NCBI GenBank assembly: GCA_900100325.1
Contig: LT629697.1
Coordinates: forward strand, 2,787,423 to 2,851,422
Direction: 5' to 3'
DNA length: 64,000 bases
Origin: Frankineae bacterium MT45
Lineage (GTDB): Bacteria; Actinomycetota; Actinomycetes; Mycobacteriales; Jatrophihabitantaceae
Part shown: positions 19,639 to 27,879 of the stretch, one piece after another
Layout of the letters: each line of letters starts with the position of its first letter
Position numbering within the stretch: the stretch's first letter is position 1
Notes under the pieces: model-generated
Told to the model about the DNA's origin: nothing
What the model saw: the letters and a program-made list of their open reading frames with translations, nothing else
The model's database searches: none
Made by a program: the position numbers and the translations under genes

Positions 19639-20484
19639 GTGGAGAAGATCGGAGTCGTCGGCTGCGGCCTGATGGGGTCGGGCATCGCGGAGGTCTTCGC
19701 GCGGGCCGGACTGGATGTGGTGGTCGCAGAGTCCGGCGTAGCCGCCGCCGAGGCCGGACAGGCGCGGCTGGAGGCAGCACTTCGCCGGGCCGAGAGTCGC
19801 GGCAAGATCGAGTCGGCCGACGAGGTTCTGGCCCGGATTCGCGTGGTCACCGAGCTCACCCAGCTGGCTGATCGCGACCTGGTGGTCGAGGCGATCGTCG
19901 AGGACGAGGCGGCCAAGGTCGCGCTCTTCAAGCAGCTCGACGAGATCGTCACCTCGCCCGACGCGATCCTCGCCTCCAATACCTCCTCCATCCCGATCAT
20001 GAAGCTGGCCGTCGCGACGAGCCGACCCAGTCACGTGTTGGGTGTGCACTTCTTCAACCCAGTTCCGGTGCTCTCGCTGGTCGAACTCGTCCCGAGCCTG
20101 CTCACCGACCCGAAGACGACCCAGCGGGCCCGCGAGCTCGTCGAAGACACCCTGGGAAAGAAGGCCATCGACTGCCAGGACCGCGCCGGCTTCGTCGTCA
20201 ACGCTTTGCTGATTCCCTTCATTCTTTCGGCGATTCGGATGCTCGAGTCCGGTTTCGCTACCGCGTCGGACATCGACGAGGGACTGGTCCGCGGCTGTGC
20301 CCACCCGCAAGGGCCGCTGGCGCTGGCCGACCTCATCGGCCTCGACACCACCAAGGCCGTGGCCGAGTCGCTCTACGAGGAGTTCAAGGAGCCCCTCTAC
20401 GCCGCCCCTCCGCTTCTGGCTCGCATGGTCGACGCCAACCTCCTCGGTCGTAAGTCGGGCCGGGGCTTCTACACCTACTCCTGA
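19639..20484 (+). CDS. 3-hydroxybutyryl-CoA dehydrogenase
   Basis: I favour GTG 19639, because AAGGGA sits eight bases upstream, over the ATG at 19624 that lacks a ribosome site. This gives 281 residues. It has the NAD-binding motif IGVVGCGLMGSGIAEVFARAG. It also has SNTSSIPIMKLA, the catalytic HFFNPVPVLSLVEL (His) and DRAGFVVNALLIPFILSAIRMLESGFAT, and ends in the Gly-Arg-Lys-Ser-Gly-Arg-Gly-Phe-Tyr pattern. It oxidises 3-hydroxyacyl-CoA to the ketoacyl form or runs the reverse reaction. The acyl-CoA dehydrogenase gene follows after 15 bases. Confidence 0.93.
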   Translation: MEKIGVVGCGLMGSGIAEVFARAGLDVVVAESGVAAAEAGQARLEAALRRAESRGKIESADEVLARIRVVTELTQLADRDLVVEAIVEDEAAKVALFKQLDEIVTSPDAILASNTSSIPIMKLAVATSRPSHVLGVHFFNPVPVLSLVELVPSLLTDPKTTQRARELVEDTLGKKAIDCQDRAGFVVNALLIPFILSAIRMLESGFATASDIDEGLVRGCAHPQGPLALADLIGLDTTKAVAESLYEEFKEPLYAAPPLLARMVDANLLGRKSGRGFYTYS

Positions 20485-20499
20485 TCGGCAACGCAGCGA

Positions 20500-21675
20500 A
20501 TGCACAGCAAAAACAGCACCTTTGGCCTCTTCCGAATCTCGGACGACCACGAGCAACTGCGCGAAGCGGTGCGTCTGGTGGCCGAGAAGAAGATCGCACC
20601 CTTCGCCGCCCAGGTCGATGAAGAGGCAACCTTCCCGCAGGTGGCCTACGACGCGCTAATCGCCTCCGACTTCCACGCCCCGCACGTTCCCGCCGAGTAC
20701 GACGGGGTCGGGGCTGACGCCCTGGCCACCTGCATCGTCATCGAGGAGGTGGCCCGGGTCTGCGCATCCTCGTCGCTCATTCCGGCCGTGAACAAGCTCG
20801 GGTCCATGCCGCTGATCCTGGCCGGATCCCCGGAACTCAAAGGCAAATACCTGCCACCACTGGCTCGGGGCGAGGCCGCTTTCGCCTACGGTCTCTCCGA
20901 GCGGGAGGCCGGAAGTGACACCGCGTCCATGAAGACCCGCGCGGTGGCCGACGGCGACGAGTGGGTCCTCAACGGGCAGAAGTCCTGGATCACCAACGCC
21001 GGCGTGGCCGAGTACTACACCGTCCTCGCCGTCACCGACCCCGAGGCCCGGCGCGGGTCGAACGTCAGCGCATTCGTCGTCGAGAAGTCCGACGCCGGCT
21101 TCGACTTCGGGGCCAAGGAGCGCAAGCTCGGCATCAAGGGATCCCCGACCCGTGAGCTGCACTTCGACGACGTCCGGATCCCGGCCGACCGGATGATCGG
21201 CAACCGCGGCGAGGGGCTGAAGATAGCCCTGCGCACGCTCGACCACACGCGCGTCACCATCGGCGCCCAGGCCGTCGGCATTGCCCAGGGGGCGCTCGAC
21301 TTTGCGCTGGGTTATGTGAAGGAGCGCTCGCAGTTCGGCAAGCACCTGGCCGAGTTCCAGGGACTGCAGTTCATGCTGGCCGATATGGCGATGACGCTGG
21401 AGGCGGCCCGCAATATGGTCTACGTCGCGGCGGCCAAGTCCGAACGGGGCGACAGCGATCTGCCCTTCTTCGGTGCCGCCGCCAAGTGCTACGCCTCCGA
21501 CGTTGCCATGCAGATCACCACCGACGCCGTGCAGCTACTCGGTGGCTACGGCTACACCCGCGACTTCCCGGTCGAGCGGATGATGCGCGACGCCAAGATC
21601 ACCCAGATCTACGAAGGCACAAACCAGATCCAGCGAGTGGTAATGGCCCGGGAATTGCTGGCCGGACGGGTCTGA
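20500..21675 (+). CDS. Acyl-CoA dehydrogenase
   Basis: The 391-residue FAD enzyme shows [20 protein letters not shown] (FAD-binding), [75 protein letters not shown], and [43 protein letters not shown]. That last block carries the usual catalytic Glu in the YEGTNQI context. It is the first oxidation step of fatty acid or branched acyl-CoA breakdown. It is co-directional with and 15 bases after the hydroxyacyl-CoA dehydrogenase gene. Confidence 0.95.
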   Translation: MHSKNSTFGLFRISDDHEQLREAVRLVAEKKIAPFAAQVDEEATFPQVAYDALIASDFHAPHVPAEYDGVGADALATCIVIEEVARVCASSSLIPAVNKLGSMPLILAGSPELKGKYLPPLARGEAAFAYGLSEREAGSDTASMKTRAVADGDEWVLNGQKSWITNAGVAEYYTVLAVTDPEARRGSNVSAFVVEKSDAGFDFGAKERKLGIKGSPTRELHFDDVRIPADRMIGNRGEGLKIALRTLDHTRVTIGAQAVGIAQGALDFALGYVKERSQFGKHLAEFQGLQFMLADMAMTLEAARNMVYVAAAKSERGDSDLPFFGAAAKCYASDVAMQITTDAVQLLGGYGYTRDFPVERMMRDAKITQIYEGTNQIQRVVMARELLAGRV

Positions 21676-21703
21676 GCCAACAACCGAACGCTACCGCCGA
21701 AGA

Positions 21704-21741
21704 CGAATGGGCCGCCGACAGTGCAGTCGGCGGCCCATTCG
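21704..21741. terminator. Bidirectional terminator hairpin
   Basis: A perfect 16-bp inverted repeat (CGAATGGGCCGCCGAC and its complement) encloses a 6-base loop between the convergent acyl-CoA dehydrogenase and GH3 genes. Without a long U-tract it is typical of GC-rich actinobacterial terminators and can serve both strands. Confidence 0.85.
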
Positions 21742-21755
21742 CTTCTCCCGACGCG

Positions 21756-24374
21756 TCAGACGCGGATGCTCGTCTGCAGCGTGAGGTTTCGGGACGAGTC
21801 GCCTAGGTACAGCGTGTAGGTGCCCTTAGCGACGACCCACCCGGTGTCACTGTTCATCCAGGCGGCCAGTGCGCTGCGCGGGAGACTCAGCCGGACCTCG
21901 GTTGACTGGCCCGGACGCAGCGCCACCTTCGTGTAGCCCTTCAGCTGATGGGGCGGTTCATTGGCGCTGCTGGGTGAGCCGACGTACAGCTGGGCGACCT
22001 CGGAGCCGGCGACGCTACCCGTGTTGGTCACCCGGGCACTCACCTCGTACCCGTCGTGCGTCCGCCTCACCTTCAGCTTCGAGAAGTCGAAGCTGGTGTA
22101 GGAGAGGCCGAAGCCGAACGGGAAGAGCGGCTTCTGACCGGTGGAGTCGTACCAGCGATAGCCGACCAGCGTCCCCTCGCTGTAGTACACGTCGGTGCCG
22201 TCTCCGGGGTAGTCGATCTTCGTTCGGGCCGGCCCCTGCTGGTCACTGGCCGGGAAGGTCACCGGAAGCTTCCCGGATGGGTTCACGTCGCCGAAGAGGA
22301 CGCTGGCGATCGCCGTCCCCGCCGTCTGTCCAGGGAACCAGACCTCCATCACGCCGGCCACCTTGGAGAGCCACGGCATCGTCACCGCACCGGCGGTGTT
22401 GAGTACCACGATGGTGCGCGGGTTGGCCGCGGCGACCGCGGCGATCAGCGCATTCTGGTCGGCCGGCAGCGCGAGGGTGCTGCGGTCCCAGCCCTCACTG
22501 GCCGGGGCGGAGGCCACGACCACCGCGACGTCGGCCGCCTTGGCCGCCGCTGCCGCCTTGGCCACGAGCAGGTTCTCCTGTGGCTGCCACCCCAGGTGCA
22601 GGCCGGCGGTCACGGCGAAAGCATCCACCGTCACCGCGGTATGCACATAGGGCGTGACGGTTACCCGGATGCTGTGCCGGCCGGCCGCCAGCTGGATCAG
22701 CCCGTTCTGGGTCGGCTCGAACGTCGGCAGGAAGGCGACGACCTTCTTGTTGTCGATGTAGACCGTCGCGTATGCACCCGCCTGGAGCGAGAACCGGTAC
22801 GTTCCAGCAGCCGTGGTGGTGAGTGTCCCGGTGTAGCGGGCCGACCAGACCTTCGTCGTGCCCACGGCCGCCGGGTTCCCCTGGTAGTCGAGGTTCGGGA
22901 CGGTCTCGGTGGCGATCGGTGCACCCGAGAGATCGGTGCTCGCGTAGTACGTCGCCTTCAGACCGCCGCCGAACGCGGACGCCGGAACGGCCGGTAGCGG
23001 GTTCGTCCCGAGCGTGCCCTGGGCGTACGTCACCGACGCACCACCGGCTCGAGCGGTGATCCCGTCCAGCGGGCTCACCACCGGGACCGACGGTGTAACC
23101 GCGGCCGACCCACCACCGGCGGTGAGCGGGTTCTTGGCGGCGTCACCGATGACGGCGATGGAACCCACCGAGTGGCTGTTCAGCGGGAGCACGCTCTTCG
23201 CGTTCTTCAGCAGCACCGTCCCCTGCTCGGCGATCTGAGTCGAGAGGGCCTGGTGGGCGGGCGTGCTGACGTCCAGACCCTTCACCGTCGCCGGGTCGGC
23301 CAGCGGGTGGTCGAATAGCCCGATCCGGAACATCGCGGTGAGAACGTGCCCGACCATGCCATTGAGTTCGGCGACCGTCACGTCACCGTCCTGTACTGCG
23401 GCCTTCAGCTTGCTGTTGAAGTAGGAGCCGAAGAGCTGGTCGATGGGACCCAGGTTGCTGTCGTCGGCCGCGCCGGGCATCTCCAGGTCGAGACCGGACT
23501 TGGCCGCCTGCACCGTGCTGTGCACCGCACCCCAGTCCGACATGACCATGCCGTCGAAGTTCCAGGCGTCGCGCAGCGTGCCGATGAGGGTGTCCGCGTT
23601 CTGGCAGGCGTAGCTGCCGCCGATCTGGTTGTAGGAGCACATGATCGCGCCGACGCCGCCCTGTACCGCGGCCTTGAACGCGGGCTCGTAGATCTCCTCC
23701 CGTGCCTTCTGGCTGGCGATCACGTTGATCGAGGAGCGCTGCACCTCCTGGTTGTTGGCCAGGAAATGCTTGGCCGTCGCGATGACGTGGTTACTCTGGA
23801 TGCCCTTGATCTCAGAGGCGGCCTGCTGCGCGGTGAGGTATGGGTCCTCGCTGAACGTCTCGGGCGAGCGACCCCACGTCGGCAGCCGCAGGATGTTGAT
23901 GGTCGGCGCGAGGGCGACGTTGTGCCCCTTGCCGGCCTGCTCCGCTCCGTAGGCCTCGCCGTACCGGTTGGCGATCTGGGTGTCCCAGGTCGAGGCGAGG
24001 GCGGAGGTGTCGGCCCACTGCGTCACGCCGACCGAGTTGTTCCCGACCCCGAGCGGAGAGTCGGCGAGGTAGACCGCCGGTATCCCGAGCCGGGTATTGG
24101 CCGGAATCTTCCCGGCGTAGCCCGTAGTCGGGTCGGCGAAGAGCGGATAGCCGGCGCCGTGTACCTCGGCGATCTTCTCGTCGAGGGTCATCTTGGCGAC
24201 CAGCGCGGCCGCTCGCTCTTCTGGACTATGCCGCGGATCCATCCAGGGACGATTGGCGTACAGCCCGCTTGACGCGTTCGACTTGGCCGGGGAACCCACG
24301 GCGGCTGCACTGGGCAGCGAGACCGCTATCAGCGCCGCAATCGGCGCGGCGAACCACAAGTTTCGACGTTTCAT
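21756..24374 (-). CDS. Secreted GH3 beta-glucosidase with PA14 domain
   Basis: The 872-residue protein starts with a signal peptide (MKRRNLWFAAPIAALIAVSL). A GH3 N-terminal barrel follows, with nucleophile Asp280 in VMSDWGAVHS. The GH3 C-terminal domain is interrupted by a PA14 domain (GLKATYYASTDLSGAPI to VTVDAFAV, about 470-600). An FnIII-like domain ends the protein (FPFGFGLSYTSFDFSKLKVRR onward). PA14 inserts in GH3 enzymes reshape the active-site entrance and favour oligosaccharides. Likely substrates are beta-glucosides or plant cell-wall oligosaccharides. GAGGAG precedes the ATG. A TetR gene is divergent. Confidence 0.95.
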   Translation of the reverse strand: MKRRNLWFAAPIAALIAVSLPSAAAVGSPAKSNASSGLYANRPWMDPRHSPEERAAALVAKMTLDEKIAEVHGAGYPLFADPTTGYAGKIPANTRLGIPAVYLADSPLGVGNNSVGVTQWADTSALASTWDTQIANRYGEAYGAEQAGKGHNVALAPTINILRLPTWGRSPETFSEDPYLTAQQAASEIKGIQSNHVIATAKHFLANNQEVQRSSINVIASQKAREEIYEPAFKAAVQGGVGAIMCSYNQIGGSYACQNADTLIGTLRDAWNFDGMVMSDWGAVHSTVQAAKSGLDLEMPGAADDSNLGPIDQLFGSYFNSKLKAAVQDGDVTVAELNGMVGHVLTAMFRIGLFDHPLADPATVKGLDVSTPAHQALSTQIAEQGTVLLKNAKSVLPLNSHSVGSIAVIGDAAKNPLTAGGGSAAVTPSVPVVSPLDGITARAGGASVTYAQGTLGTNPLPAVPASAFGGGLKATYYASTDLSGAPIATETVPNLDYQGNPAAVGTTKVWSARYTGTLTTTAAGTYRFSLQAGAYATVYIDNKKVVAFLPTFEPTQNGLIQLAAGRHSIRVTVTPYVHTAVTVDAFAVTAGLHLGWQPQENLLVAKAAAAAKAADVAVVVASAPASEGWDRSTLALPADQNALIAAVAAANPRTIVVLNTAGAVTMPWLSKVAGVMEVWFPGQTAGTAIASVLFGDVNPSGKLPVTFPASDQQGPARTKIDYPGDGTDVYYSEGTLVGYRWYDSTGQKPLFPFGFGLSYTSFDFSKLKVRRTHDGYEVSARVTNTGSVAGSEVAQLYVGSPSSANEPPHQLKGYTKVALRPGQSTEVRLSLPRSALAAWMNSDTGWVVAKGTYTLYLGDSSRNLTLQTSIRV

Positions 24375-24513
24375 GTGAAGCTCCTCAATGGACGGGGGAT
24401 GCCCGCGACCATATGCTTACTGACCACTCAGGAAACACCGCTGCTATACCCATCGTTACATAATCGTTACCAACGTTGGCCCGGGGTGTGGCGTTGAGCT
24501 GGAGGGAATTCCC
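24375..24513. promoter_or_regulatory. Divergent promoter region of GH3 and TetR genes with operator-like repeats
   Basis: The 139-base gap holds a perfect 10-bp palindrome CCAACGTTGG (24470-24479) just after two direct copies of ATCGTTAC (about 24453-24470). The mix of direct repeats and a palindrome in a divergent TetR gap points to the operator, but the exact bases contacted cannot be fixed by eye. Confidence 0.45.
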
Positions 24514-25113
24514 ATGGTGCTAACCGCCCGAGAAGAGGCCGGCGATGCCCGCCGCGCCGAGATCGTCCAGGCCGCGCTTGAACTCTTTGCCGAACGCGGC
24601 TACAAGGGCGCCTCACTGGCCCAGATCGCCCAGCGCGTCGGCATTACTCAGCAGGCTGTCCTCTACCACTTTCAGACCAAGCAGCAGCTGCTGGTGGCGG
24701 CTTTGGAGGACCGTGACCGGCAGGACCGGGCGTGGTGGGCCGAGACCTCCGAAGCCGCCCAGGGTTCACTCGATTTCCTGCAGCTCTGCCAGCGATTGGT
24801 GGAGCACAATGCGCAGCGCGCCGCCTACGTCCGGATGTTCACCGTGCTGGCCGGCGACAGCGTGACCGAAGGGCATCCGGCCCACGCGTTCTTCCGAGCC
24901 CGGTACAGCCGGCTCCGCGAACTCTTCGCACCGGCGCTGGCCGCGGTATACAGCCGCACCGGGCAGCAGGGACCGTCCGTCGCGGTTGTCCTGGCCATAC
25001 TGGACGGCCTGCAGCTGCAGTGGCTGCTGGACCCCGAGACCTTCGACATGGCGGCCGAGTTCGACAGCTTCGCCCAGTGGCTTCAGGCCTCGGGCTCGAA
25101 CCGCACCGATTGA
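24514..25113 (+). CDS. TetR-family regulator, likely controls the divergent GH3 gene
   Basis: The 199-residue protein has a strong N-terminal HTH: RRAEIVQAALELFAERGYKGASLAQIAQRVGITQQAVLYHFQTKQQLLVAALEDRD. Its effector domain has RMFTVLAGDSVTEGHPAHAFFRARY and the C-terminal LDGLQLQWLLDPETFDM, seen in TetR regulators of carbohydrate or secondary metabolism genes. GGAGGG precedes the ATG. The head-to-head arrangement with the secreted GH3 gene suggests it represses that enzyme until a sugar signal is present. Confidence 0.92.
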   Translation: MVLTAREEAGDARRAEIVQAALELFAERGYKGASLAQIAQRVGITQQAVLYHFQTKQQLLVAALEDRDRQDRAWWAETSEAAQGSLDFLQLCQRLVEHNAQRAAYVRMFTVLAGDSVTEGHPAHAFFRARYSRLRELFAPALAAVYSRTGQQGPSVAVVLAILDGLQLQWLLDPETFDMAAEFDSFAQWLQASGSNRTD

Positions 25114-25129
25114 TCGCCCGGCAGCCGGG

Positions 25130-25861
25130 CTAGCTGGTGAGGCAGAACGGATGACCGGCGGGGTCGGCGAAGACGCGGAAGGTCTGACCTCCGCCCTCCA
25201 GCCGGGTCGCGCCGAGAGCTAGTGCCCGCGCCTCACCGACGTCGAGGTCCTCGACCATGACGTCCAGATGGGCCTGTTGGGGCCGACTCGGGTCAGGCCA
25301 GGCCGGTGCCGTGTAGTCAGCCACCTGCTGGAATATGACGCTCCGATCGTCGCCGGAGATCATGGCCCCTTCGGGCCCGTCGTAGGTCACCTCCATCCCC
25401 ATGAGCTCGCTGTAGAAGCGCGCGAGGGCCGACGCGTCCGGGGCGTCGATCGTTACGGCGAAGAGCTTCATCGCCGGCCCGACCCCCTCGGCCTGACAGA
25501 GGTCGAAGGGGTGGCCGGCCGGATCGGCGAGCGTGATCCAGGTGGCGCCGTCGCCCAGCCGAGTGGCCCCGAGTTCGACCGCTCGCGCGGCCGCCGCCTC
25601 GATGCCATCCACCTGTAAATCCAGGTGAAACTGCTGCGGCTGCTGCTGCCCCGGCCACTGCGGGGGTAGGTGATCAGGAGCGAGTTGGAAGGCGAGCTCC
25701 TGGCCGTCGGTGGTCCGGATCGTGATCCAGTCCGACTCCTGGCGCGCGACCTCCCACCCGGCCAGCGTCGTGTAGAACGAGGCCAGCGTGTCGATGTCGC
25801 GGGCGTCGATTGCGGCGAGTTCCATACGTCCGATTGGTGTTGTGCGTCCGATAGTTGCCAT
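25130..25861 (-). CDS. VOC-family (glyoxalase-like) protein, two tandem domains
   Basis: Two VOC modules of ~115 residues each are visible. The first starts at MELAAIDARDIDTLASFYTTLAGWEVARQE. The second starts at KLFAVTIDAPDASALARFYSELMGMEVTYDG. Each ends with ADPAGHPF, the position of a metal ligand in glyoxalase-fold proteins. I start at ATG 25861, but 25825 is also possible. The substrate is unknown; such proteins act on or bind small molecules, including antibiotics. The gene overlaps the 3' end of the EamA gene in another frame by more than 150 bases. Confidence 0.82.
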   Translation of the reverse strand: MATIGRTTPIGRMELAAIDARDIDTLASFYTTLAGWEVARQESDWITIRTTDGQELAFQLAPDHLPPQWPGQQQPQQFHLDLQVDGIEAAAARAVELGATRLGDGATWITLADPAGHPFDLCQAEGVGPAMKLFAVTIDAPDASALARFYSELMGMEVTYDGPEGAMISGDDRSVIFQQVADYTAPAWPDPSRPQQAHLDVMVEDLDVGEARALALGATRLEGGGQTFRVFADPAGHPFCLTS

Positions 25862-26726
25862 GCCTTCGATCATGCACCGACCCACCGACAACGAGCGGGG
25901 CACCGACCCCGGCGACTACCAGCGCCAGGCCGGCGAGCTGCCGCGGGCCGAATGGCTCTCCGGCCACCAGCGTGCCCAGCAGCACGGCCGCCACCGGGTT
26001 GAGGAGGCCGACGAGCCCGACCGTTCCAGCCGGCAGGTGGCGCAGCCCGCTGAACCAGGCCACGAATGCCACCGCCGTCGCTACCACGGTCACGTACGCG
26101 AATCCCAGGAGCGCACCGGAGTCGAGGTGCGGGGGTGCCCCCTCGTAAATCACGGCGACCGGCAGTACCAGCAGCCCGCCGGCGATCAGCTGCCAGCTCG
26201 TCAGGGCGAGGACGGGCACCTCCCCCGCCCAGCGGCGCGCCAGGATGTAGCCGACGGACGAGAGGAGCATCGCCGTCACCGCGGCCAGCACGCCGACGCC
26301 ATTCACGGCACTGAGGTCAGACAGCAGCATTACGCAGACACCGGCGAATCCGGTAGCCGCCCCGACTAGCGAGAGAAGGCGCGGTCGCTCGCAGAGAAGT
26401 CCCCAGGCCAGCAGCGTCATCACCGTGGCCGAGAGAGCCATCAGCGTGGAGGCGACGCTCGAGGGAAGTAGCTGTGCCGAGACATAGATCAACACGAAGA
26501 ATGCTCCGACGTTCATCAATCCGAGCAGCACCGAGCGCCACCACCATGCGCCGCGCGGTCGCCGCCTGGTGCCGGCCAGGAGCAGCAGCCCGGCCGGAAG
26601 CGCCCGAAGCCAGGCGCCGAAGAGCGGATAGCCGGACGGGAGGAGGTGCCTAGTCACGTAGTAGTTCGTTCCCCAGGCCACCGGAGCCATCGCGGTGATC
26701 AGCACCCAGCGAAATTTCGCTTCCAT
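25674..26726 (-). CDS. EamA-family (DMT) transporter with aberrant C-terminal overlap
   Basis: From ATG 26726 the protein is 350 residues. About ten hydrophobic helices in two EamA repeats start at WVLITAMAPVAWGTNYYVTRHLLP and reach LALVVAGVGAPLVVGG. That is the normal end for this family. The frame then continues about 60 more residues, Arg/His rich, into the VOC gene in a different frame, where it looks like out-of-frame translation of VOC codons. The start codon lies inside a MarR-type palindrome, so a divergent MarR protein probably represses it. The likely role is drug or metabolite export. Confidence 0.85.
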   Translation of the reverse strand: MEAKFRWVLITAMAPVAWGTNYYVTRHLLPSGYPLFGAWLRALPAGLLLLAGTRRRPRGAWWWRSVLLGLMNVGAFFVLIYVSAQLLPSSVASTLMALSATVMTLLAWGLLCERPRLLSLVGAATGFAGVCVMLLSDLSAVNGVGVLAAVTAMLLSSVGYILARRWAGEVPVLALTSWQLIAGGLLVLPVAVIYEGAPPHLDSGALLGFAYVTVVATAVAFVAWFSGLRHLPAGTVGLVGLLNPVAAVLLGTLVAGEPFGPRQLAGLALVVAGVGAPLVVGGSVHDRRHGNYRTHNTNRTYGTRRNRRPRHRHAGLVLHDAGRVGGRAPGVGLDHDPDHRRPGARLPTRS

Positions 26727-26760
26727 GGAAGCGACTATAGCTTCCGTGGAAGCTATAGTC
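26719..26760. promoter_or_regulatory. Paired MarR-type operators in the EamA/MarR divergent gap
   Basis: Two palindromes share the core GCTTCCRTGGAAGC. The first (26719-26732) is perfect over 14 bp and contains the EamA ATG. The second (26733-26760) has 13-bp perfect arms GACTATAGCTTCC/GGAAGCTATAGTC around GT. Their centres are 21 bp apart, two helical turns, so two dimers could bind the same face. The MarR GTG start follows at 26767. Confidence 0.85.
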
Positions 26761-26766
26761 ATCGTC

Positions 26767-27273
26767 GTGACCGAAAATCTCGACCATGTAGGGCGAATCC
26801 AACAGCAGTGGCGCCGCGAGCGACCCGATCTTGACGTTGCCCCACAGGGGATCATCGGACGCCTGCACCGCCTCGCGGCGTTCCTCACCGACGAGCTCAC
26901 CGCCGTCTACTCCGACTACGGCCTCAGCGAGGGTGAGTTCGATGTGCTTGCCACCCTCCGGCGCGCAGGGGCGCCCTTTGAACTCGCCCCGCACGAACTG
27001 GCCGGACAGACGATGGTCACCACCGGCGCGATGACGAAGCGTCTGGACCGTCTCGTCGCGGCCGGCCTGGTCACCCGTCAACCGTCGGTCAGCGACGGAC
27101 GGCGGCGGGTCGTAGCTCTCACCAAGCGGGGGCGTCGGACCATCGATGACGCCTTCAGCGATCACATGGCCAACGAGCACCGACTAGTCGAAGACCTCAC
27201 TCCCAGAGAAGCCCAGCAACTGCAGGCCATCCTGACCAGGTGGCTGAAACAGTACGAGCCCGCAGCCGACTGA
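26767..27273 (+). CDS. MarR-family regulator, divergent from EamA transporter
   Basis: Starting at GTG 26767 the protein is 168 residues; the upstream open frame overlaps the operator and is not coding. The winged-helix core is FDVLATLRRAGAPFELAPHELAGQTMVTTGAMTKRLDRLVAAGLVTRQPSVSDGRRRVVALTKRGRRTIDDA, the full MarR pattern with recognition helix and DGRRR wing. It is expected to bind the paired GCTTCC-N2-GGAAGC sites and repress both itself and the EamA exporter, with derepression by a phenolic or drug-like ligand. Confidence 0.93.
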   Translation: MTENLDHVGRIQQQWRRERPDLDVAPQGIIGRLHRLAAFLTDELTAVYSDYGLSEGEFDVLATLRRAGAPFELAPHELAGQTMVTTGAMTKRLDRLVAAGLVTRQPSVSDGRRRVVALTKRGRRTIDDAFSDHMANEHRLVEDLTPREAQQLQAILTRWLKQYEPAAD

Positions 27274-27345
27274 TCGGTCGCAACTGCCTGCGACGGCGCC
27301 AGTGCTAGTGCAGACCGCACTGCGGTCCGGGGAGGCGTACAGTGA

Positions 27346-27372
27346 TGAGGTACCTCACCATGAGGTACCTCA
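27346..27372. promoter_or_regulatory. Two tandem MarR operators upstream of the MarR-MFS-LLM operon
   Basis: Two perfect copies of the palindrome TGAGGTACCTCA occur at 27346-27357 and 27361-27372, centres 15 bp apart. They lie 51 bases before the MarR start in an AT-richer patch that also contains likely promoter elements. They match the expected symmetric site of a MarR dimer and imply autoregulation of the operon. Confidence 0.85.
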
Positions 27373-27423
27373 TTTTATTTCGAAGACTTTGCATTCGAAG
27401 ATGCTGCGCTTGGGAGATATTGC

Positions 27424-27879
27424 ATGGCACCGCAGGACGTCTCGCCGATCGAGGTCGGCCAGACCTATCTGGAACTGCACCACCAACTACATCGTCACGT
27501 CGATCAGGTGATGTCCTCGGCCGGCCTCTCGCTGGCCCGGGCCAAGGTCCTGATGCGCCTCAGTGAGGGTGGCCCGATGAATCAGGCGAAACTGGCCGGC
27601 GTCCTCGGATTCGCGCCGCGCTCCGTCACCGACACCATCGACGCCCTGGAGCGCGACGGCCTGGTTACCCGTACCGAGGACGAACGCGATCGGCGGGCCC
27701 GCATCGTCTCGATGACGGCGGCCGGGAGCGCTGCCCTCGAAGCGGCGCTGATCGTCCGGGGCAAGGCGATGGATGAGATCTTCGGCAGCCTTCCGGCGGG
27801 GGATCGAGCCACTCTGGTCGATCTGCTCCGCACCGTAAAGACGAACTTCCCCTCAGGAGAGAGCAACTGTGTCCAATAA
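27424..27879 (+). CDS. MarR-family regulator of the MFS operon
   Basis: The 151-residue protein has the MarR winged helix: KVLMRLSEGGPMNQAKLAGVLGFAPRSVTDTIDALERDGLVTRTEDERDRRARIVSMTAAGSAALEAA. The DERDRRAR wing is clear. Its 3' end overlaps the MFS start by 11 bases. Paired TGAGGTACCTCA palindromes upstream are the probable binding sites. It differs from the neighbouring MarR at 26767, and its site is unrelated to that one's, so the two are not recent duplicates. Confidence 0.93.
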   Translation: MAPQDVSPIEVGQTYLELHHQLHRHVDQVMSSAGLSLARAKVLMRLSEGGPMNQAKLAGVLGFAPRSVTDTIDALERDGLVTRTEDERDRRARIVSMTAAGSAALEAALIVRGKAMDEIFGSLPAGDRATLVDLLRTVKTNFPSGESNCVQ

